From: Ferrimicrobium sp.
Lineage (GTDB): Bacteria; Actinomycetota; Acidimicrobiia; Acidimicrobiales; Acidimicrobiaceae
DNA length: 64,000 nucleotides
Direction: 5' to 3'
NCBI RefSeq assembly: GCF_027364955.1
Contig: NZ_DAHXOI010000001.1
Coordinates: forward strand, 1 to 64,000
Positions 17,792 through 27,676 of this stretch are shown here, piece after piece. How positions within the stretch are numbered: the stretch's first letter is position 1; every line of letters starts with the position of its first letter. The notes under the pieces are model-generated. The model was not told where the DNA came from. It saw nothing but the letters and a program-made list of their open reading frames with translations, and did no database searches. Both the position numbers and the translations under genes were made by a program.

Positions 17792-19948
17792 ATGACGCCT
17801 GACCAACAGGAGCACGCAATCGGTGCGGAGCTTGACGCTTTTGAGCTCGAGCGTGCCTATGTCGAACGGGCGTACCGGACACTCGATGAGCTCAAGTCAA
17901 GGATCCAAGGATCTATGCATCAGGCCCTGGAGCTCCCCAGAGGGGGGACCCCCCAGGCGCGCCTTGAACGCGATGTGACGATCGAGACCTCCCTCACCCG
18001 CCTTGGACGGCTGGAGGTGGGTGCACACCCACTCCTCTTCGGGCGAATCGACCTCAACGATGCCGAGGGTTTAACGTCCTACCACATTGGACGCATTTCT
18101 CTCTCCGACGATACCGGTGACCCACTGGTGGTTGACTGGCGAGCACCAGTCGCCGAAGCATTTTATCGAGCGACTGCACTGCATCCGATGGGGTTGCAAC
18201 GACGATGGCATCTCGCGATTGCACAGCGAAGCCTCGTCGGTCTGGAGTGTGAGGATCTGGTCGCCTCGGATCGAGGCGACCAGGAAGATGCGTTGGTCGG
18301 ACGAGCATCGCTCTACTCTGCCCTTGAGCGCCCACGCACACTCGAGATGGCCAACATCGTCGAGACGATTCAGGCCGATCAAGATGAGCTGATTCGAAGG
18401 CCGCTGAATCGGACCATTGTGATCGAGGGATCGCCAGGAACTGGCAAGACGGCGGTGGCGCTGCACCGAGCAGCCTATCTCGTCTACACGTACCGATGGA
18501 GGCTAGAGCGCCAAGGTGTGCTAGTGCTCGGCCCCTCCGAGTCGTTTGTTCGTTACGTTCGTGCCGTCCTGCCTTCCTTGGGTGAGAGTGGCGTGGAGGT
18601 GCGATCCATCGCTGGGTTACGCGAACCGCGCATGAACTCGACTCCCACCCGTGACGCTTTCGTTGCGCGGTTGAAGGGTGATCCTCGCATGGCTCGTGTT
18701 CTGCGACAGGCGGTCAAGGACCGCGAGCGGCCACTAAAGCAGACCGCGAGCATACCCTTTGGGTCCAGAATTCTTATGGTGTCACCGGAACTCACACAGC
18801 GAGCGATCCTGGCTGGAACTGCGGCCAAGGGGCGTCATAACCAGCGGCGCAAAGCGGTTGAGGCCTACCTTGCGAGGGAACTGGCCATCGAATTTCTTCG
18901 TGGTGGACAACTCTCCATGAGTCCTGCTGATTTAAGCGAGAATGTCATCAACCTCTTCGACGATGACCTCGATCTTCCGTTGCGACTTCCCGAGGACACC
19001 GAGGAGGACATCATTGGTGATGTGGTCCTCCAGCTCCGCAGAGTAGAGCACTTTCAACGGATCGTTGAGCGGATTTGGCCGGCACTCAAGGCGGAGGAGC
19101 TTCTTTTTGATCTCTTTACCCATCGACCATTGTTGCAGCTCGCCGCGAGATCGATCCTTCGTGAGGATGAGGTGGCTGCCTTGTCACTACCACCCGATCT
19201 GGCTTTGACCGAGGTGCACTGGACCGACGAAGACATCATGCTTCTCGACGAGATTGACACGCTCGTTGGGGTACCTCAAGCCAAGATATTCGGTCATGTT
19301 ATAGTTGATGAGGCTCAAGACATATCGCCTATGGCTGCGAGAGTGATCCGTCGACGCACTTCTAAGGACTCTCTTACGGTGCTCGGTGATCTTGCACAGG
19401 CGGTTGGCCCCTATCGCGGGAGATCGTGGCGGGAGGTGATGGGGCCTTTTGGGGTATCTGATTTTGAGCTCATACGACTCCCGATGAACTACCGTTCTCC
19501 ACGGCTGCTTGCCAGGGTTGCTGACCGTCTTCGACGTCGTATACTGGGCGATCAGGCACTTCAGGAGGTCCCGGTCCGGGCGCTTGTCGGGACACTTGCG
19601 ACCACTGTGATCGATCGCTCCAGCCTCGTTCAGCACCTCGAGGACCAGGTGCGTGTGTGGTTGGCCGAGGCCGAGGGTACGGTCGCGCTCGTCGTTCCAG
19701 ATGAGGTCCCGGAGTTGCTCCAATTGATTTGCAATTGCAAAGTCGATGTCGCTAGAGTGTTCGTAGCTAGTGTGTCCGGGGTCAAAGGGATGGAGTTCGA
19801 TTCAGTAGCGCTTGTTGGGTTCGACATACCGGAGGAGGGCGATCTTCTTCGGCGTTCGATGTATGTGGCTCTCACTCGCGCGACTCGTTCTGTCTCGATG
19901 GTTTTCCTCAACTCGATCCCTGGATGGGTCGAGTCCATGCTTGTGTGA
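17792..19948 (+). CDS. HelD-like UvrD/Rep-family helicase (SF1 ATPase)
   Basis: A 718-residue superfamily 1 ATPase. It opens with a helical, Glu/Arg-rich arm (residues about 5-70) of the HelD type, followed by IGRISLSDD and VDWRAPVAEAFYRA, the hallmark of HelD proteins. Walker A is EGSPGTGKTAVALHR, Walker B is VIVDEAQDISPM, and later motifs LIRLPMNYRSP and YVALTRATR are intact. HelD binds RNA polymerase and releases stalled enzyme from nucleic acid; actinobacterial class members are linked to rifampicin tolerance. ATG at 17792 is taken rather than the TTG at 17783. It is divergent from hemE with about 200 bases between. Confidence 0.88.
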   Translation: MTPDQQEHAIGAELDAFELERAYVERAYRTLDELKSRIQGSMHQALELPRGGTPQARLERDVTIETSLTRLGRLEVGAHPLLFGRIDLNDAEGLTSYHIGRISLSDDTGDPLVVDWRAPVAEAFYRATALHPMGLQRRWHLAIAQRSLVGLECEDLVASDRGDQEDALVGRASLYSALERPRTLEMANIVETIQADQDELIRRPLNRTIVIEGSPGTGKTAVALHRAAYLVYTYRWRLERQGVLVLGPSESFVRYVRAVLPSLGESGVEVRSIAGLREPRMNSTPTRDAFVARLKGDPRMARVLRQAVKDRERPLKQTASIPFGSRILMVSPELTQRAILAGTAAKGRHNQRRKAVEAYLARELAIEFLRGGQLSMSPADLSENVINLFDDDLDLPLRLPEDTEEDIIGDVVLQLRRVEHFQRIVERIWPALKAEELLFDLFTHRPLLQLAARSILREDEVAALSLPPDLALTEVHWTDEDIMLLDEIDTLVGVPQAKIFGHVIVDEAQDISPMAARVIRRRTSKDSLTVLGDLAQAVGPYRGRSWREVMGPFGVSDFELIRLPMNYRSPRLLARVADRLRRRILGDQALQEVPVRALVGTLATTVIDRSSLVQHLEDQVRVWLAEAEGTVALVVPDEVPELLQLICNCKVDVARVFVASVSGVKGMEFDSVALVGFDIPEEGDLLRRSMYVALTRATRSVSMVFLNSIPGWVESMLV

Positions 19949-19972
19949 TGGAACGATAGGGTAGCGTCGGGA

Positions 19973-20014
19973 TTGGTCTGACAGGGTTGGTCTGACAGGG
20001 TTGGTCGGACAAAG
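19973..20014 (+). repeat. 14-bp tandem repeat upstream of ctaE
   Basis: TTGGTCTGACAGGG occurs twice exactly (19973-19986 and 19987-20000) and a third, diverged copy follows (20001-20014). The array starts 24 bases after the helicase stop and ends 25 bases before the ctaE start, so it occupies the region expected to hold the promoter of the respiratory cluster. Confidence 0.9.
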
Positions 20015-20038
20015 GAGTGCTGGGAGTGATGGGTAACA

Positions 20039-20635
20039 ATGGCTGAGACGACTGTCGCAGCGCCGACGAGACGAGAACCGATCCGATTCTCAAAGCCATC
20101 CATACTCGGGTTAGGTACCATTGTCTGGCTTGGCTCAGAGCTGATGTTTTTCAGCGGTCTGTTTGCCGCCTATTTCACCATCCGTGCCCATGATGGTTCG
20201 CCTTGGCCACCAGCGGGAACCCACCTCGACACTGTGCAGGCGGGCATCTTCACCGCTATCTTGGTGATGTCGAGTGTGACGATGCAGAAGGCAGTTTTTG
20301 AGGCAGAACACGATCGCCCTAGGAGCGCGATGTGGTGGATCGTCCTGACCTTCATCATGGGAGGATCGTTCATTGCCAACCAAGCAGTTGAGTGGTCGAC
20401 GTTGAAGTTTGGTCCGCAGACCAATGCCTATGGCTCATTGTTCTATGTCATGTCGGGAGTCCATGGTCTTCACGTGATTCTTGGTTTGGTGGCCATGTTG
20501 TTTCTTCTTTTTCGGCTCAAGGGCATCAAGGGTGGTTCCCGTCACTTACCAGGCTTGCAGGCACTGTCCTACTACTGGCACTTTGTTGACATTGTGTGGG
20601 TTGCGCTCTATGCCTGTCTGTTCCTGGTGCACTGA
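20039..20635 (+). CDS. ctaE: Cytochrome c oxidase subunit III
   Basis: Integral subunit III of the aa3 terminal oxidase; it carries no redox cofactor but stabilises subunit I and proton uptake. The 198-residue protein has five predicted helices (five-helix actinobacterial form), with WLGSELMFFSGLFAAYF in the first, FIMGGSFIANQAVEW in the third, GVHGLHVILGL in the fourth and SYYWHFVDIVWVALY at the end, all diagnostic. ATG at 20039 follows GGAGTGATGGGTAAC. It leads the seven-gene bc-aa3 cluster. Confidence 0.96.
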   Translation: MAETTVAAPTRREPIRFSKPSILGLGTIVWLGSELMFFSGLFAAYFTIRAHDGSPWPPAGTHLDTVQAGIFTAILVMSSVTMQKAVFEAEHDRPRSAMWWIVLTFIMGGSFIANQAVEWSTLKFGPQTNAYGSLFYVMSGVHGLHVILGLVAMLFLLFRLKGIKGGSRHLPGLQALSYYWHFVDIVWVALYACLFLVH

Positions 20636-20674
20636 GTGCGCGGTATTTGAGGTGGTTGATGATGAGGGGTTGGT

Positions 20675-21559
20675 GTGGTGAACGATCACAAGATGCGTAA
20701 GAGCAAGAGGCGTTCTCAGCTCACGTGGGCTGTGGGTTCTGCGGTATCGGGTGCGGCGGTACTTGCGCTCGCTACTGTTGCGTTGTATCCCCATCAGGGG
20801 CATACCCAGGCGTTGACGAGTGCCAAGGTGGCGTCGCACGCCAAAGTTGGGGCCAAACCAGTGGCGCACGGCGCCTCTTCGCAGCAGCCGATCGTCTACA
20901 AGAATCCACCTAGAAGCCTGATTCCACAGGGTAGGGAGCTCTTTGCAGAGGATTGCCAGACCTGTCATGGTCCCGACGCTGAGGGTTCAGTGCGAGCTCC
21001 CAACCTACAAGGGCTTGGGGCCGCAACCGTCGATTTTTGGGTAGCGACCGGGCGCATGCCACTGGCAGATCCGACGGAGGAGGCCGAGATCAAGCCGCCG
21101 CGGTTGTCGCATGAGCAGCAGTTAGCGGTGTCGGCCTATGTCGCGTCGCTTGCCCCAGGGGGACCTGCGATCCCGTCCCCGAATCTCGGATTGGCGAACC
21201 TGTCAAAGGGAGAGTCACTCTTTGCGGAGAACTGCGCGGCGTGTCATACCATCACGGGAGCTGGTGATGCGCTGGCAAACAATATCTATGCACCTTCGCT
21301 ATGGGCTGCAACGCCAACGGAAGTCGCCGAGGCCATACGCACGGGACCTGGTGATATGCCTCGGTTCGGTCCGGGCACCTTCTCGAACCAGGAGGTTGAT
21401 GACATCGTTCGCTATGTCAACTACATCCAACACCCCGATGATCGTGGTGGCTTGGCACTTGGCGGTGTTGGTCCAGTGGCTGAAGGTTTTGTAGCCATCC
21501 TCATTGGATTGGGTTCGTTGATGGTAGCGGGTTATTGGATTGGAGGACGGGCGCAATGA
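20675..21559 (+). CDS. qcrC: Cytochrome bc1 complex diheme cytochrome c subunit
   Basis: Membrane-anchored cytochrome cc that carries electrons from the Rieske centre to the aa3 oxidase in actinobacterial supercomplexes. The 294-residue protein has an N-terminal membrane segment (about residues 17-38), two heme c sites, CQTCH (94-98) and CAACH (187-191), with downstream methionine ligands in GRMPL and DMPRFG, and a C-terminal helix (about 265-288). The linker after the first helix is Ala/Lys/Ser-rich. GTG at 20675 (a second GTG follows at once). The last bases overlap qcrA by ATGA. Confidence 0.95.
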   Translation: MVNDHKMRKSKRRSQLTWAVGSAVSGAAVLALATVALYPHQGHTQALTSAKVASHAKVGAKPVAHGASSQQPIVYKNPPRSLIPQGRELFAEDCQTCHGPDAEGSVRAPNLQGLGAATVDFWVATGRMPLADPTEEAEIKPPRLSHEQQLAVSAYVASLAPGGPAIPSPNLGLANLSKGESLFAENCAACHTITGAGDALANNIYAPSLWAATPTEVAEAIRTGPGDMPRFGPGTFSNQEVDDIVRYVNYIQHPDDRGGLALGGVGPVAEGFVAILIGLGSLMVAGYWIGGRAQ

Positions 21560-22452
21560 GCGATACCCAACTCTTTGAGGGTGCCGGAGACCAGGAGATT
21601 CGGCGTCCTTTGATGGAGAAGGTGGTGGCGATTAGTTTTATCGTCTCCGTCATCGGGACCATTGGCCTTGGCGTGACCTATTGGGTCGGCGGCCAACCGC
21701 AGGTCGAAGGTGGGTTCCTCTTCCTCGCGCTCGGCGGCATTGGTGTCGGCATTGTCTCTTGGGGTAAGTATCTCGTCCCGCAGGGGCCCTACGTACAAGA
21801 GCGCCATGAGATGAAGAGCGCGCCCGAAGATCTGGATGCGATGCACGCATCGTTGTCACGAGGGCTGGGGCAAGTAGGTCGGAGAAAATTCCTGCTGCGC
21901 CTCCTCGGGGGAGCGGTGGGCGTCTTTGGTATTATCAACCTATTCCCTTTCCTTCGCTCGCTCGGACCGGTTCCCGGGAAGTCGCTCTTTGTGACTAACT
22001 GGAAGCACGGTTCGGAGCTTGTGACTGCTGATGGTCGAACGGTCTTAGCGAGTGATCTCGAGGTCGGTGGCGTGATGACCGTTTTCCCCAAGGGTTTCGA
22101 GGGTGAACCGTCAAACGCGATCGATCAGGTCATTTTGGTGCGGGCAGCTGATTACGACTTAGTGACTCGGCCGGGGAGAGAGACATGGGGGCCCCAGGGA
22201 TACCTGGCATTCTCAAAGGTCTGTACTCATGCTGGCTGTCCGGTGGGACTATACCAAGAGCTAACCCAGCAACTCCTCTGCCCCTGTCACCAGAGCCTGT
22301 TCGACGTCCTCACTGGCGCGACAAATGTGTTTGGCCCGGCTCCGCGACCATTGCCGCAATTACCGCTCTATGTCGGCTCTGACGGTGTGTTGCGATCGCA
22401 GTCTGGCTTTGATGAACCGATTGGTCCTGGATTTTGGGAGCGTGGAGCGTGA
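21556..22452 (+). CDS. qcrA: Cytochrome bc1 complex Rieske iron-sulfur subunit
   Basis: Carries the high-potential [2Fe-2S] cluster between menaquinol and cytochrome cc. The 298-residue protein has three membrane segments (about 22-43, 52-70, 110-132), the actinobacterial form, and the cluster motifs CTHAGC (223-228) and CPCH (242-245). A Tat-like GRRKFLLRLL (109-118) precedes the third helix, as in actinobacterial Rieske proteins that use Tat for the last segment; tatA lies 5.2 kb downstream. ATG at 21556 follows GGAGG and overlaps qcrC; the stop overlaps the qcrB start. Confidence 0.95.
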   Translation: MSDTQLFEGAGDQEIRRPLMEKVVAISFIVSVIGTIGLGVTYWVGGQPQVEGGFLFLALGGIGVGIVSWGKYLVPQGPYVQERHEMKSAPEDLDAMHASLSRGLGQVGRRKFLLRLLGGAVGVFGIINLFPFLRSLGPVPGKSLFVTNWKHGSELVTADGRTVLASDLEVGGVMTVFPKGFEGEPSNAIDQVILVRAADYDLVTRPGRETWGPQGYLAFSKVCTHAGCPVGLYQELTQQLLCPCHQSLFDVLTGATNVFGPAPRPLPQLPLYVGSDGVLRSQSGFDEPIGPGFWERGA

Positions 22453-24017
22453 GTACGCTAGAAGAAAGAGCGGTTGGGGCCGCTGACTTTGCTGATGAGC
22501 GCTTAGGGGTCGCGAAATTTGCACGCAGCTCGTTCAACAAGATCTTTCCTGATCATTGGTCGTTCATGTTGGGCGAGATCGCGATGTATTCCTTTGTTAT
22601 CCTGATCTTTACTGGAGTATTCCTTACCCTGTTCTATGTGCCATCCCAGCATCTGATCACCTATCACGGATCCTACGCACCGCTACGCGGTCAGAAGATG
22701 TCAGAGGCCTATGCTTCGACACTGAATATCTCCTTCAACGTGCGTGCGGGTCTGGTCATGCGCCAGATCCACCACTGGGCAGCGGATGTCTTCATCGCCG
22801 CGATTGTGGTCCATCTGCTGAGGATCTTCTTTACCGGTTCTTACCGCAAGCCGCGCGAGCTGAACTGGATTATTGGGAGTTCTTTACTGATCCTCGCTAT
22901 CGTGAATGGGTTTATCGGGTATTCACTACCGGATGACTTGATCTCTGGTACGGGTATTCGTATCGCGTTTTCTATTATTCTCTCGATCCCCGTGATCGGG
23001 AGCTATCTGGCCTTCTTTGTCTTCGGTTCGAACTTCCCAGGGACCTCCATCATTCCGAGGTTCTTCATTATTCACGTTTTGATCCTGCCTGCCATTATCG
23101 CAGCTCTGATTGGGGCGCATCTCGCCATTATGTGGCACCAGAAGCACACCCAGTACCCTGGGCGAGGACGAACGAACCGCAATGTCGTTGGTATCCCATT
23201 CTGGCCCGCCTACGCGCTCCAAGCCGGTGGTTTTTTCTTCATTACCTCAGCCGTGATCGCCGCGCTCGGTGGCTTTGTCCAGATCAACCCCATCTGGCTC
23301 TATGGGCCATATATTCCCTACAAGGTCTCTTACGCGGTACAGCCGGACTGGTACATGGGTTGGCTCGATGGCGCGTTGCGCTTGATGCCGAGTTGGGAGG
23401 CGGTCTTTGGGCCAACCTACGGGGGGCATATGATCCCGAATGTCTTCTTCCCAGCGGTCCTGCTCCCGGGAGTCACCTTTGGTTTGTTGTTTGCATGGCC
23501 GTGGATTGAGAAGAGATTCACCAAGGATGATCGTGAGCACAACATCTGTGATCGTCCAAGAGAACATCCCGTACGGACCTCGGTTGGTGTTGGTATCTTG
23601 ATGTTCTACATCGTGTTGTTCTTAGCGAGCGCTACTGATGTTCTGGCGAACACCTTCCAGACTTCACTGAATTTGGTACTGTGGACTCTACGCATCATGC
23701 TCTTTGTGCTCCCGTTGGTAGCTGGTCTCGTCACCTACCTCCTGCTGCGAGAGATGGCGGCGATCCCGACGATTGGTGATCCCAAGATTCCTGTAGAGAT
23801 TCGGCGTGATTTCGATGGATCGTTTACCTTGGCTGAACTGAGTATCCACGGAGAGGAGGAGGAGATCCGAGAACTGCCTGAAGAGGTCGCTTACCGTAGC
23901 TTGGTGGGTGGCAACGGTCATTCGATGAGTTCTCAGGATGCAGCCCCAGGGGATAGCTCGGCGGAGGCGTCTGGGATCGAAGATGACCATGGTGTCTTCG
24001 AGGTTCCGAGGGATTGA
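22449..24017 (+). CDS. qcrB: Cytochrome b subunit of the bc1 complex
   Basis: Membrane subunit that oxidises menaquinol and holds hemes bL and bH. The 522-residue protein is long because, as in other actinobacteria, it carries an extended C-terminus (about residues 445-522) that is hydrophilic and acidic. Heme ligands lie in RQIHHWAADVF and VVHLLRIF and in FIIHVLILPAI and GAHLAIMWHQKH. GTG at 22449 shares bases with the qcrA stop (GTGA); the upstream in-frame TTG is less likely. Spacing to ctaC is 8 bases. Confidence 0.95.
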   Translation: MSTLEERAVGAADFADERLGVAKFARSSFNKIFPDHWSFMLGEIAMYSFVILIFTGVFLTLFYVPSQHLITYHGSYAPLRGQKMSEAYASTLNISFNVRAGLVMRQIHHWAADVFIAAIVVHLLRIFFTGSYRKPRELNWIIGSSLLILAIVNGFIGYSLPDDLISGTGIRIAFSIILSIPVIGSYLAFFVFGSNFPGTSIIPRFFIIHVLILPAIIAALIGAHLAIMWHQKHTQYPGRGRTNRNVVGIPFWPAYALQAGGFFFITSAVIAALGGFVQINPIWLYGPYIPYKVSYAVQPDWYMGWLDGALRLMPSWEAVFGPTYGGHMIPNVFFPAVLLPGVTFGLLFAWPWIEKRFTKDDREHNICDRPREHPVRTSVGVGILMFYIVLFLASATDVLANTFQTSLNLVLWTLRIMLFVLPLVAGLVTYLLLREMAAIPTIGDPKIPVEIRRDFDGSFTLAELSIHGEEEEIRELPEEVAYRSLVGGNGHSMSSQDAAPGDSSAEASGIEDDHGVFEVPRD

Positions 24018-24025
24018 GGTGAAGT

Positions 24026-24829
24026 GTGGATAGGACTAATCAGCAGGGATTGATGCAACGTGTTTTCCACGGTCGTCTTCTACAAGGTGGCAGTGTGTCA
24101 AGAGTGATGAGGCGGCTTGCACCGCTCGTAGGCGTCCTGGGTGCAGGGCTGACGTTGTCCGCGTGCAACCTCCCAAGCTTTGGTGCCTTCAAGGGCAACA
24201 CGGTGCAAGGGAATAGCACCTATCATCTCTTTCAAGGTTTCTTTGTGGCTTCGATCTTTGTGGGTGGCATCACCTTCATTCTCTTGGCATTAGCGATTAT
24301 TCGTTTTCGTCGCAAGGGAGAATCGATTATCCCTAAACAGATTCATGGCAACACCAAGCTTGAGGTGTTTTATACAGTCGTTCCTGTGCTCATTGTGGCC
24401 GTGCTCTACTTTTTCACGGTTCGCGTTGAGAACAAGGTGGATACGGTTGCTCGTAACCCGAATCTGCGCGTCGATGTGACCGGGTTTCAATGGGGTTGGA
24501 AGTTCTACTACCCAAAGTATGGGGTGACGACCATCACCAAGGGTGTCGACCTGTATCCAACGCTCGAGTTGCCGGTCGGCGAGACCGCTACGTTCCGGTT
24601 GGTCTCCAACGATGTGGTCCATGGGTTTTATATGCCTGAGTTTGATTTCTCAAGGTATGCACTCCCGGGCGTCACCAACTATTTCGACTTCACACCTCAA
24701 CACACGGCGAACTTCCTTGGGCGCTGTTCTCAGTTCTGCGGTCTGTACCATGCCGATATGTTGTTCTATGTTCATGTGGTCTCCCCGAGTCAGTTCCAGT
24801 CGTGGATCCATGCTCACCAGGGAGCTTGA
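24026..24829 (+). CDS. ctaC: Cytochrome c oxidase subunit II
   Basis: Holds the binuclear CuA centre that receives electrons from cytochrome cc. The 267-residue protein begins with a basic region and hydrophobic stretch ending in a lipobox, LTLSAC (lipid-modified Cys 47), then two membrane helices, then a periplasmic-side cupredoxin domain with VTGFQWGWKFYYP and the CuA motif CSQFCGLYHADM. GTG at 24026 behind GAGGTGAA; internal starts at 24053 or later would still keep the signal peptide. Between qcrB and ctaD in the cluster. Confidence 0.95.
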   Translation: MDRTNQQGLMQRVFHGRLLQGGSVSRVMRRLAPLVGVLGAGLTLSACNLPSFGAFKGNTVQGNSTYHLFQGFFVASIFVGGITFILLALAIIRFRRKGESIIPKQIHGNTKLEVFYTVVPVLIVAVLYFFTVRVENKVDTVARNPNLRVDVTGFQWGWKFYYPKYGVTTITKGVDLYPTLELPVGETATFRLVSNDVVHGFYMPEFDFSRYALPGVTNYFDFTPQHTANFLGRCSQFCGLYHADMLFYVHVVSPSQFQSWIHAHQGA

Positions 24830-24868
24830 GATGAGTTATTACTGCGAGATAAAGGTTAAGGTGGAACA

Positions 24869-26554
24869 ATGACGATTCTTCAGGAGCCGCAGGTTCAAAC
24901 TGGAGCTGTTCTGCACGAGCAGAAGGTTCCAGGTGGGTTCTATAAGTGGATCACGTCCGTTGATCACAAGGTCATCGGCAAGAACTACATGTATACGGCG
25001 TTGACCTTTATGTTCATCGCTGGTGCGATGGCTCTGTTGATACGCACCCAACTCTTTAATCCGAATGGTCATGTAGTCTCACTGCAGACCTACAACGAGC
25101 TGTTTACGATCCATGGGTCGATGATGCTGTACCTGTTTGCAGGGCCTTTTGCCTTCGGTGGATTCGCAAACTTCATCGTTCCTCTCCAGATTGGGGCGCC
25201 AGATATGGCGTTCCCGCGGCTGAACAACCTCTCGTATTGGCTCTTCCTCCTAGGTGGCGTCACGATGTTGTTTGGCTTCTTCACCGCATCGGGCGCGGCG
25301 GCTTTTGGATGGGTCGCCTATGCGCCGCTCTCGACGGCGCCATACTCTCCTGGTCCTGGTCCCGATCTCTGGATCGTCTCGATCGCGATGGTCGGTTTCT
25401 CGGGTATCTTTACGGCTGTCAACTTGGTGACCACCATCTTCTACCTGCGTGCACCGGGTATGACGATGTTCCGTATGCCGTTGTTTACTTGGAGCATGCT
25501 TGTCACCGGAGTGCTTATCTTGATCGCCTTCCCGGTGTTGACCGCGGCTTTGGTACTGCTGTATGCGGATCGACACTTTGGAGCGCATTTCTTTAGTGTT
25601 GCAGGGGGTGGAGTACCGGTTATGTGGCAGAATCTGTTCTGGTTCTTTGGCCACCCGGAAGTCTATATTCTTGCGCTTCCCTTCTTCGGCATCGTATCCG
25701 AATTGATTCCCGTTTTCTCCCGTAAGCCCATCTTCGGTTACAAAGGGATGATCTTCTCGATCCTGGCTATAGCTGGTCTCTCCACTGGCGTTTGGGCGCA
25801 CCACATGTTCACTACCGGTACCGTGTTGTTACCGTTCTTCTCCGCGATGTCGCTTCTGATTGCAGTTCCAACTGGCATCAAGATTTTCAGTTGGATCGCC
25901 ACCATGTGGGGTGGGCAGATCAAGTTCAACACCTCAATGTTGTTCGCGGTCGGTTTCATCTTTGCCTTCGTGATGGGCGGGATCACTGGAGTGATGTTGG
26001 CATCGCCGCCGATTGACTTCTACACCCATGATACGTATTTTGTTGTTGCGCACTTCCATCAGGTGTTGATCGCGACCACGGTGTTTGCCGGTTTCGCTGG
26101 CATTTATTACTGGTACCCCAAGCTGACCGGCCGGTTTATGCATGAGGGGCTCGGCAAGTGGAACTTCTGGGTGACCTTCATCGGATTCTGGATAACGTTC
26201 ATGCCGCAGTATTTACTCGGGCTACGTGGTATGCCGCGTCGTATCGCTATCTACTCTCCCACTGATGGCTTCACCTTCCTGAATCGGATGTCGACGGTAG
26301 GGTCATACATGATGGGGATTGGTATGTTCCTGTTCTTACTGAACTTCATCGTTTCCTGGCGCCGCCCCCGCCCTGCCGGAGATAACCCTTGGGATGGCTT
26401 TACGCTGGAGTGGGCGACAAGCTCTCCGCCGCCCCCGCACAACTTCCACTCTCTTCCTCCCATTCGGTCGGCTCGTCCGACGTGGGATATGAATCATCCC
26501 GATCACGCTGATGCAGTTCCAGTCCTTACAGGAGGTGACGAAAGTGCGGAATGA
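24869..26554 (+). CDS. ctaD: Cytochrome c oxidase subunit I
   Basis: Catalytic subunit of the aa3 oxidase, holding heme a, heme a3 and CuB, and pumping protons. The 561-residue, twelve-helix protein has the CuB-histidine/tyrosine segment [11 protein letters not shown] with the D-channel glutamate (A1 type), the WAHHMFTTG pair of CuB histidines, and [14 protein letters not shown] with the heme a and a3 histidines. ATG at 24869 follows AAGGTTAAGGTGG-type sequence. The C-terminus is Pro-rich ([11 protein letters not shown]). Its 3' end overlaps ctaF by 11 bases. Confidence 0.97.
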   Translation: MTILQEPQVQTGAVLHEQKVPGGFYKWITSVDHKVIGKNYMYTALTFMFIAGAMALLIRTQLFNPNGHVVSLQTYNELFTIHGSMMLYLFAGPFAFGGFANFIVPLQIGAPDMAFPRLNNLSYWLFLLGGVTMLFGFFTASGAAAFGWVAYAPLSTAPYSPGPGPDLWIVSIAMVGFSGIFTAVNLVTTIFYLRAPGMTMFRMPLFTWSMLVTGVLILIAFPVLTAALVLLYADRHFGAHFFSVAGGGVPVMWQNLFWFFGHPEVYILALPFFGIVSELIPVFSRKPIFGYKGMIFSILAIAGLSTGVWAHHMFTTGTVLLPFFSAMSLLIAVPTGIKIFSWIATMWGGQIKFNTSMLFAVGFIFAFVMGGITGVMLASPPIDFYTHDTYFVVAHFHQVLIATTVFAGFAGIYYWYPKLTGRFMHEGLGKWNFWVTFIGFWITFMPQYLLGLRGMPRRIAIYSPTDGFTFLNRMSTVGSYMMGIGMFLFLLNFIVSWRRPRPAGDNPWDGFTLEWATSSPPPPHNFHSLPPIRSARPTWDMNHPDHADAVPVLTGGDESAE

Positions 26555-26957
26555 GTCGCGAGTCTATCTCGGTATTGGTAGCTTCTTTGTTGTTGTTCTG
26601 ATCATCTATTTCCTATGGAGCCATGAATCAACTGGTTCTGTGCTGCTCTTGGCGAGTGCCGGTCTCGGTCTGATGCCTGGTCTTTATTTGGGCTGGTGGT
26701 CCCGTAGGATGCAGCCACGACTTGAGGATACCGAGGTTGAACCAAAGGATATCACTGGGGTGATCGGTCAGTTTCCCGAGAACACGATTTTCCCGTTTAC
26801 GCTCGGGGTTGGTGTCTGGCTGGTTGGGTTGGCCTTCGTCTTCGGGCTGTGGTTCGCCATCATCGGCATGGGTTTTGTCTTCGGTGCTGCAATCGGGGCG
26901 ACACAGGAGTCCAAACGGGCGTCCTACTCCGAAGTGGAGAATGTGCACCATTCCTGA
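26544..26957 (+). CDS. ctaF: Actinobacterial cytochrome c oxidase subunit IV
   Basis: Small accessory subunit of the actinobacterial aa3 oxidase. The 137-residue protein has two N-terminal helices (about 7-26 and 29-48) followed by [14 protein letters not shown], a short cytosolic loop with [14 protein letters not shown], and a C-terminal hydrophobic pair (about 88-122). The GTG at 26544 sits 9 bases after GGAGGTG and within the end of ctaD, so it is preferred to a start at 26511. Last gene of the cluster; no clear terminator follows. Confidence 0.85.
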   Translation: MRNESRVYLGIGSFFVVVLIIYFLWSHESTGSVLLLASAGLGLMPGLYLGWWSRRMQPRLEDTEVEPKDITGVIGQFPENTIFPFTLGVGVWLVGLAFVFGLWFAIIGMGFVFGAAIGATQESKRASYSEVENVHHS

Positions 26958-27676
26958 GGCTCTGTTGCTCCTTCCTGGGCGACTGGTTTCATGAACGCTC
27001 GTCTTTGCCAGGATCGGGTTCACTCTGCCGCTCCTGCCTCAGATAGGCAATAGCGCAACTCTGTGGTAGCGTCGTGCTAGGTGGCGGCTCGGGCTAGTGC
27101 GCCGGGGTCCGGTTGCTTAGCCGTTGGCCACGGTCAATGGCGAGATGGAGTCAGGCCTCTATATTCCCTGCGTCAATCTCGGTAGTTGGGGCGCAATTCA
27201 CGCGATTGGTGGCGCTGTTGCGGGAGTTGTGCCGTTCCCTCACCGCTAGGGGCTACCGTAGGTGCACGACATGTCGTCGTGAGGGACGTGTAACGTAGCA
27301 CGAACCCGTCGAATTGGTGGCCTGCGCTACGCGTGAGTTTGTTGGAAGGCACTGGCGTGTCATGCTTCGGGTCGCCACGGGGCTGTGACGGGTGCCGAGG
27401 TCATCGTGGGCTCTTGGAAGAGGCCGACGAAGGTACGATTGTCGGGTAGTGGTCGTGTAGATGAAAACCACGAAGGAGAAATACTCGGTTGCAGTTGCGG
27501 GAGTCCAAGACTGCCATGATTGAGTGGGTTGTCTCCCATGGCACTCAGGATCGGTAGGACGTCGGCGCCTCCAGGGATGCTCGGTGCGTTACCGCCCGTG
27601 CGGTATCGCTGCATCCCCGGGACTCCGGTGTGTTCACAGCGGGAGAGGATTGGATAACGTTCCGGTGTGGAGCGAG
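26958..27676. other. 719-bp stretch with no supportable gene
   Basis: Between ctaF and tatA. The short open frames on both strands have no protein-like composition, no ribosome-binding site and no recognisable motif. I looked for tRNA, tmRNA, RNase P RNA, SRP RNA and riboswitch hallmarks and did not find them. It is the longest gene-free stretch in an otherwise tightly packed window. Confidence 0.6.

Noticed and set aside
27360-27614. 84-residue minus-strand frame in the 26.96-27.68 kb gap
   Set aside because: Pro/Ser-rich shadow-like composition, no start signal and no similarity; treated as non-coding.
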